11,217 nucleotides of DNA from assembly GCA_903938955.1 (NCBI GenBank), contig CAJAFJ010000247.1, forward strand, positions 1-11,217. The letters run 5' to 3'. A program made the position numbers and the translations under genes. Shown here piece after piece: positions 7,309 through 11,217 of the stretch. The notes below the pieces were generated by a model. That model was not told the DNA's origin. It saw only the letters and a program-made list of their open reading frames with translations, and made no database searches. The DNA is from an uncultured beta proteobacterium (GTDB taxonomy: Bacteria > Pseudomonadota > Gammaproteobacteria > Burkholderiales > Burkholderiaceae). The stretch's first letter is position 1. Each line of letters opens with the position of its first letter.

Positions 7309-7404
7309 GACTCAGGACGGCGTGGCACTCAGCTCCGTTCGTGTCCCCCGGCCTTTGGCCTCCTCCTTAACCTCACTGCACTGAATGCCACGCCGTCCTG
7401 AGTC
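7309..7404 (-). repeat. Structured palindromic element, copy A
   Basis: Arms 7309-7332 and 7381-7404 are inverted repeats of 24 bp with one mismatch; the outer 19 bp are perfect (GACTCAGGACGGCGTGGCA). The 48-nt loop, read on the minus strand, contains GCAGTGAGGTTAAGGAGGAG, a small GGCC-AAA-GGCC hairpin, then CCGGGGGACACGAACGGAG. The same loop motif occurs in copy B on the plus strand, so the two are inverted copies of one element. I read the functional strand as minus because of this match. I do not recognise the family. It may be a structured RNA, a miniature mobile repeat, or both. It lies about 120 nt after the cysteine-rich gene. Confidence 0.75.
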
Positions 7405-7418
7405 AGCCAACATGGCTG
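7404..7418. repeat. Small hairpin between the two palindromic elements
   Basis: CAGCCA, ACA, TGGCTG form a perfect 6-bp stem with a 3-nt loop, filling the 16-nt gap between copies A and B (sharing one base with copy A). It puts a third hairpin at the symmetry centre of the pair. Confidence 0.5.
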
Positions 7419-7420
7419 GA

Positions 7421-7526
7421 GGTCGATGACGCCGGGGTGGATGGCGCAGCGAAGTCAAGGAGGAGGATCGGGCGCAGCCCGGTCCGGGGGACATGAGCGC
7501 AGCCATCAGCCCCGGTGGCATCGACC
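7421..7526 (+). repeat. Structured palindromic element, copy B
   Basis: Arms 7421-7445 and 7502-7526 pair over 25 positions with two mismatches and two G-T wobbles. The arm sequence (GGTCGATG at the outside, CCGGGG inside) is unrelated to that of copy A. The interior reads GCAGCGAAGTCAAGGAGGAG, a hairpin with stem ATCGGGC / GCCCGGT and loop GCA, then CCGGGGGACATGAGCGCA. Loop sequence is conserved with copy A while both stems differ but still pair. This is the pattern expected of a conserved RNA or DNA fold. A 17-codon open frame (7493-7546) begins inside it, probably by chance. Confidence 0.75.
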
Positions 7527-7658
7527 GTATTTCAGTTAACGGCTGACCGCTACGGGTCTAAAACGGTATCAATAATGTGATCCGAGGCCACGCTAGTATT
7601 GGGATTCCCGTTTTTCTGAGGCCAACAGCGTAGCAACCCCCAACCCCCCCAATTGACC
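7527..7658. other. Non-coding spacer between palindromic element B and the terminator
   Basis: I see no gene here. It contains GAGGCCA twice in direct orientation (7584-7590 and 7618-7624), a short palindrome GGGATTCCC (7601-7609), and a cytosine-rich run at 7637-7650 (five then seven Cs split by AA). The stretch 7190-7308, before copy A, also shows no gene or clear signal. Confidence 0.5.
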
Positions 7659-7689
7659 AAAAAAAAGCCCCGGAATCCGGGGCTTTTTT
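7659..7689. terminator. Bidirectional intrinsic terminator
   Basis: A perfect 7-bp GC-rich stem, GCCCCGG (7667-7673) with loop AAT and CCGGGGC (7677-7683), flanked by eight As on the left and six Ts on the right. On the minus strand it ends the actP transcript, 17 nt after the actP stop. On the plus strand it can stop readthrough from the exporter side. Confidence 0.93.
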
Positions 7690-7706
7690 ATATTTGCAGC
7701 GACTGT

Positions 7707-9380
7707 TTAGTGGCTGACTGCGCCATCGGCACCGAAGCCGGTCTGGGCGCGAACCCATTGGTCAGAGAACGCTTGGCGCTCTTTGGCGGCGCGGGGTGTC
7801 TTGTCCGTGACGGAGAAGACATAGGCCAACAAGAAGGCCAAAGGCATGGCAAACAGGGCAGGTTGGTCGTACGGGAAGATCGGGGTGGCATAGCCCAACA
7901 CGGTCACCCACACGGATTTGGACAACACCACCAGCACCACCGCAGCGGTCAGGCCACCGTAACCGGCTGCCAGGGCACCGCGGGTGGTCAGGTTTTTCCA
8001 GTACATCGACAGGAACAACACGGGGAAGTTACCGGCCGCTGCAATACCGAAGGCCAGCGCCGCCATGAAGGCCACGTTTTGCTTCTCGAAGGCAATGCCC
8101 AACACCACGGCGATCAGGCCAATGCCGAACGATGCCATTTTGGAAACCTTGATTTCCTGCGCTTCAGACACGTTGCCTTTTTTGATCACGCGGGCATACA
8201 GGTCATGCGAGATGGCCGAGGCACCGGCCAAAGCCAGACCCGACACCACCGCCAGAATCGTGGCAAACGCCACCGCCGCCAGGAAGCCGAGCAACAAGTT
8301 GCCGCCGACTGCTTTGGCCAGGTGCATCGCCACCATGTTGCCGCCACCGATGATTTTTCCGCTGAGGTCGCCGCCTTCAAAGAATTCAGTGTTGGTGCCC
8401 ACGATCACGATCGCGCACAGACCCATCAACATGATGACGTTGAAGAAGAAGCCGACAAAACCAGCCGCGTAAAGCACCGATTTACGCGCTTCTTTGGCGT
8501 TGTTGACAGTAAAGAAACGCATCAGGATGTGGGGCAGACCCGCCAGACCAAACATCAAACCCATCGCCAGGGAGATGGCGTTGACCGGGTCGGCCAGCAG
8601 CTTGCCGGGGGTGTACAACAGGTCTTTGAGCTTGTGCAGTTCAATGGTTTTGGCCGCCAGCGTGTTGAAGCTGAAACCAAACTGGGAGAACGCCAGCAGC
8701 ATGATGACCGTGCCGCCAAACATCAGCAAACAGGCCTTGATGATCTGCACCCAGGTGGTGGCAACCATGCCGCCGAAGGTGACGTAAACGACCATCAAGA
8801 TACCCACCACGATCACGGCAATGTGGTAGTCCAGACCAAACAACAGCTTGATCAGTTGACCAGCGCCGACCATCTGCACGATCAGGTAGAAGCACACCAC
8901 GGTCAGGGAGCCAATGGCGGCCATGGTCCGCACACTGCCTTGGTCCAAACGGTAGGAGGTGATGTCGGCAAAGGTGAACTTGCCCAAATTGCGCAAGCGC
9001 TCGGCCATCAAGAACAAGATGATGGGCCAACCGACAAAGAAGGCAATCATGAACAGGTAGGCGTCATAGCCATTGGTGTAAACCATGGCAGTGAGGCCGA
9101 GCAAAGTGGCGGCTGACATGTAGTCGCCCGCCATTGCCAGACCGTTCTGGAAGCCGGTGATGCCGCCGCCAGCAGTATAGAAGTCCGAGGCGGTTTTGGT
9201 GCGGCTAGCGGCCCAGTACGTGATGGCCAGTGTCATGCCGACGAAGATGGCAAACATGATGATGGCAGGCACGTTGAGCGGTTGCTTCGTGGTGGCTTCC
9301 ATAGCTGGGCCGGCCAGCGCAGCGCCGGTGGCGGCCATGGCGCTCAGGCCGGCGATGAGTTTCAAAAGAAAATTCTTCAT
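7707..9380 (-). CDS. actP: Cation/acetate symporter ActP (SSS family)
   Basis: Inner-membrane sodium:solute symporter of 557 aa that takes up acetate and related short-chain acids with a cation. It starts with a signal-like sequence (about 1-24, ending [10 protein letters not shown]), a feature of ActP proteins, followed by about 13 membrane segments. Diagnostic stretches are [20 protein letters not shown] and [11 protein letters not shown] near residues 65-97, [12 protein letters not shown] in the middle, and [20 protein letters not shown], the SSS signature region. The length matches E. coli ActP (about 549 aa). The start codon shares one base with the stop of the DUF485 gene (TAATG), the usual arrangement for this pair, so translation is coupled. 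A terminator lies 17 nt downstream. Substrate assignment is by family; some homologues carry propionate, pyruvate or glycolate. Confidence 0.95.
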   Translation of the reverse strand: MKNFLLKLIAGLSAMAATGAALAGPAMEATTKQPLNVPAIIMFAIFVGMTLAITYWAASRTKTASDFYTAGGGITGFQNGLAMAGDYMSAATLLGLTAMVYTNGYDAYLFMIAFFVGWPIILFLMAERLRNLGKFTFADITSYRLDQGSVRTMAAIGSLTVVCFYLIVQMVGAGQLIKLLFGLDYHIAVIVVGILMVVYVTFGGMVATTWVQIIKACLLMFGGTVIMLLAFSQFGFSFNTLAAKTIELHKLKDLLYTPGKLLADPVNAISLAMGLMFGLAGLPHILMRFFTVNNAKEARKSVLYAAGFVGFFFNVIMLMGLCAIVIVGTNTEFFEGGDLSGKIIGGGNMVAMHLAKAVGGNLLLGFLAAVAFATILAVVSGLALAGASAISHDLYARVIKKGNVSEAQEIKVSKMASFGIGLIAVVLGIAFEKQNVAFMAALAFGIAAAGNFPVLFLSMYWKNLTTRGALAAGYGGLTAAVVLVVLSKSVWVTVLGYATPIFPYDQPALFAMPLAFLLAYVFSVTDKTPRAAKERQAFSDQWVRAQTGFGADGAVSH

Positions 9381-9697
9381 TATTTTTTTGCTTTCATGGA
9401 TTCGCGCAGCAACTGCTCGGTCAGTGCGTCGAAGTCAGAATTGGCGCGCTTCACATACACCGCTGTGAGCACCCAGAACAGGATGAATTGAAAAAGACCA
9501 AACAGCAAGCCGGTGGTGACAAAGCTCTCGCCCAGTCGGATCGCCAGCACGGTGGGGTTGAACGCCACCGTCATGAACAAACCAAAAAACAGCACCAGCA
9601 CGATACCGGTCAAGGTCCAGGCCAGGCGCTCGCGCTTGCTGACCAACTCCTTGAATTTCGGATTCTCTCGAATCCGGTCATACATTTCAGAACTCAT
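9380..9697 (-). CDS. DUF485-family inner-membrane protein (YjcH-like), ActP partner
   Basis: A 105-aa protein with two membrane helices (about 25-46 and 63-82) between a charged N-terminus ([20 protein letters not shown]) and a charged C-terminus rich in Lys, Arg and Glu. The NPKF motif near the start and the two-helix plan are typical of DUF485 proteins, which are nearly always found next to SSS transporters, as yjcH next to actP in E. coli. The role is not firmly known; an accessory subunit or stabiliser of the symporter is likely. GGAG lies 5 nt before the ATG. It overlaps actP by one base and begins 34 nt after the acyl-CoA dehydrogenase stop. Confidence 0.92.
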   Translation of the reverse strand: MSSEMYDRIRENPKFKELVSKRERLAWTLTGIVLVLFFGLFMTVAFNPTVLAIRLGESFVTTGLLFGLFQFILFWVLTAVYVKRANSDFDALTEQLLRESMKAKK

Positions 9698-9731
9698 ACT
9701 TTCTCCTTCAATAAAAATCTATGCGTGGGGC

Positions 9732-11217
9732 TCAGAACATCTCAACCGACATGCGGTTGGTGGTGGGTCCGGCCAGCTTGATGCTTTGCGCCAGACCAGC
9801 TGCTTGCGTCAGCACCGATTCAGCGTAGAAGCGGGCGGTGATGACCTTGGCGGTAAAGAAAGCGGGGTCGCTGTCCATCTGGTCTTGGGCGGCCATCAGG
9901 GCGCGGGCCATTTGCCAGCCGCACAGCACGATGCCAGCCAGCTTGAGGTAGTTCACCGCGCCGGCGTACACCGTTTTGGGGTCGCTCTTGCCGTTGGCGA
10001 CGATGAAGTCAATCGTGTCTTCCAGCGCGCGGCGGCCTTCCATCAGCGCGATCAGCATGGTGGTGCAGTCGTCATTGCCGTGGGCGGCCAGGTCTTGCTC
10101 GGTGGCGGCAACTTCGGCGCACAGGGCTTTGGCCACGGCACCCTTGTCGCGCAGGGTCTTGCGGCCCACGATGTCGTTGGCCTGGATGGCGGTGGTGCCT
10201 TCGTAAATGGTCAGAATGCGGGCGTCGCGCAAGTGCTGGGCTGCGCCGGTTTCTTCGATAAAGCCCATGCCGCCGTGAATCTGCACGCCCAGGCTGGCCA
10301 TCTCGATCGACATCTCCGTCGAGAAGCCCTTGACCACCGGCACCAGGTATTCATAAATAGACTGCTTGCTTTTGCGCACCGCTTCATCCGTTGCGTGGTG
10401 TGCGGCGTCGCTGGCGGCGGCGGCCACGTAGGCCAAAGCACGGCTTCCTTCGACATGGGCGCGCATGGTCAACAGCATGCGTTTGACATCGGGGTGATGG
10501 ATGATGGACACCGGGCCGTCCGAGCCCGCCAAGTCACGGCTCTGCACGCGGTCATGCGCAAAGCGCACGGCTTTTTGGTAGGCGCGGTCGGCAATGGCAA
10601 TGCCTTGCATGCCGACGGCAAAACGGGCCGCGTTCATCATGATGAACATGTACTCCAGGCCGCGGTTTTCTTCGCCCACCACGTAGCCGATGGCGCCGCC
10701 GTGGTCGCCAAACTGCAACACCGCCGTGGGGCTGGCCTTGATGCCGAGCTTGTGCTCGATCGACACGCACCAGGCGTCGTTGCGCGCACCGAGAGTGCCG
10801 TCATCGTTCACGAGGAACTTGGGCACCAGGAACAGCGAGATGCCTTTCACGCCTTCAGGCGCACCAGGTACCCGGGCCAGCACCAGATGCACGATGTTCT
10901 CGGTCATGTCGTGCTCACCATAGGTGATGTAAATCTTGGTGCCAAACACTTTGTAGGTGCCGTCGGCTTGTCCAGATGGACTCACCTGCGGCTCGGCGCG
11001 TGAGCGCACGGCAGCCAAGTCGGAGCCTGCTTGCGGCTCGGTCAGGTTCATGGTGCCTGTCCACTCGCCGCTGATGAGCTTCGCGGCAAACTTGGCCTTG
11101 AGGTCGTCGCTGCCAGCCACCAGCAGCGCTTCAATCGCGCCATCGGTCAACATGGGGCACAGCGCAAACGACAGGCTGGCGGCGTGCAGCATTTCGGCAC
11201 AAGGCGTGGCGATAAGC
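9732..11217 (-). CDS. Acyl-CoA dehydrogenase with extra C-terminal domain, N-terminus outside window
   Basis: FAD-dependent acyl-CoA dehydrogenase introducing an alpha-beta double bond into an acyl-CoA, as in beta-oxidation. The reading frame stays open to the window edge: codons before the in-frame ATG at 11192 read LIATPCAE and continue the conserved family sequence, so that ATG is internal and roughly 110 N-terminal residues are missing. Visible features are the FAD/substrate signature MNLTEPQAGSDLAAV, the KVFGTKIYITYGEHD segment, and IYEGTTAIQAND, whose Glu (codon at 10200-10202) is the catalytic base. A C-terminal extension of about 120 residues follows, as in the DmdC/FadE5-like subgroup of about 590-600 aa. 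Chain-length preference cannot be told, and a methylmercaptopropionyl-CoA role (DmdC) is possible but unproven. It lies upstream of the DUF485-actP pair on the same strand, 34 nt away, and may share their transcript. Confidence 0.93.
   Translation of the reverse strand, partial: LIATPCAEMLHAASLSFALCPMLTDGAIEALLVAGSDDLKAKFAAKLISGEWTGTMNLTEPQAGSDLAAVRSRAEPQVSPSGQADGTYKVFGTKIYITYGEHDMTENIVHLVLARVPGAPEGVKGISLFLVPKFLVNDDGTLGARNDAWCVSIEHKLGIKASPTAVLQFGDHGGAIGYVVGEENRGLEYMFIMMNAARFAVGMQGIAIADRAYQKAVRFAHDRVQSRDLAGSDGPVSIIHHPDVKRMLLTMRAHVEGSRALAYVAAAASDAAHHATDEAVRKSKQSIYEYLVPVVKGFSTEMSIEMASLGVQIHGGMGFIEETGAAQHLRDARILTIYEGTTAIQANDIVGRKTLRDKGAVAKALCAEVAATEQDLAAHGNDDCTTMLIALMEGRRALEDTIDFIVANGKSDPKTVYAGAVNYLKLAGIVLCGWQMARALMAAQDQMDSDPAFFTAKVITARFYAESVLTQAAGLAQSIKLAGPTTNRMSVEMF

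Noticed and set aside
7309..7404. Copy A as a plain intrinsic terminator of the cysteine-rich gene
   Set aside because: The loop is 48 nt and no T-tract follows the stem; the match to copy B explains it better.
7493..7546. A 17-codon ORF starting inside palindromic element B after GGGGGAC
   Set aside because: Too short, overlaps the stem arm, and copy A has ACG in place of the ATG, so it is not conserved between copies.
7637..7650. C-rich run as a G-quadruplex on the minus strand
   Set aside because: Only two G-runs (seven and five), too few separate triplet runs for a standard quadruplex.
7653..9116. A 487-codon plus-strand open frame antisense to actP
   Set aside because: Its translation is dominated by His, Gln, Gly and Asp with no domain, the typical shadow of a GC-rich gene on the other strand. 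ActP itself is unmistakable.
9513..11003. A 496-codon plus-strand open frame antisense to the acyl-CoA dehydrogenase
   Set aside because: Same shadow pattern (His/Gln/Val-rich, no motifs) opposite a clear enzyme gene.

Overview
The window looks like a chromosomal piece of a GC-rich betaproteobacterium, most likely Burkholderiales close to Comamonadaceae (Rhodoferax/Polaromonas type). This is inferred from protein sequence style: the short RNB exoribonuclease, the acyl-CoA dehydrogenase with its extra C-terminal domain, and the DUF485-ActP pair. No taxonomic marker gene is complete here. Most of the content is ordinary housekeeping and metabolic DNA. I see no phage, transposase or CRISPR.

Layout. 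The left edge carries the 5' end of a tRNA-Ser on the minus strand, cut by the window boundary. Divergent from it is a plus-strand pair: a short RNase II/R-type (RNB) ribonuclease, then 38 nt later a small PilZ-domain protein. A minus-strand gene of unknown function (about 154 aa) converges on them. Between that unknown gene and the next block is a divergent promoter region with a perfect 8-bp palindrome, which looks like a TetR operator.

The centre is a tightly overlapping plus-strand operon: a TetR-family regulator, an HlyD-type membrane fusion protein, an FtsX/MacB-type permease and an ABC ATPase. Junctions are ATGA, ATGA and an 8-nt overlap. Together they would form a DevBCA/MacAB-like tripartite exporter whose outer-membrane partner is encoded elsewhere, probably repressed by its own TetR protein. 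A small secreted protein with ten cysteines follows 52 nt downstream.

From 7190 to 7706 there is no protein gene. This gap holds the most unusual signal in the window: two roughly 100-nt palindromic elements lying head to head (7309-7404 and 7421-7526). Their long outer stems have different sequences but both pair, and their central loops share one conserved motif. They look like two copies of a structured repeat or RNA family. A clean bidirectional intrinsic terminator follows.

The right third is a minus-strand cluster, in transcription order: an acyl-CoA dehydrogenase (its N-terminus lies outside the window), a DUF485 membrane protein, and the cation/acetate symporter ActP. It ends at the terminator. 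This arrangement suggests coupled use of fatty or organic acids and acetate.
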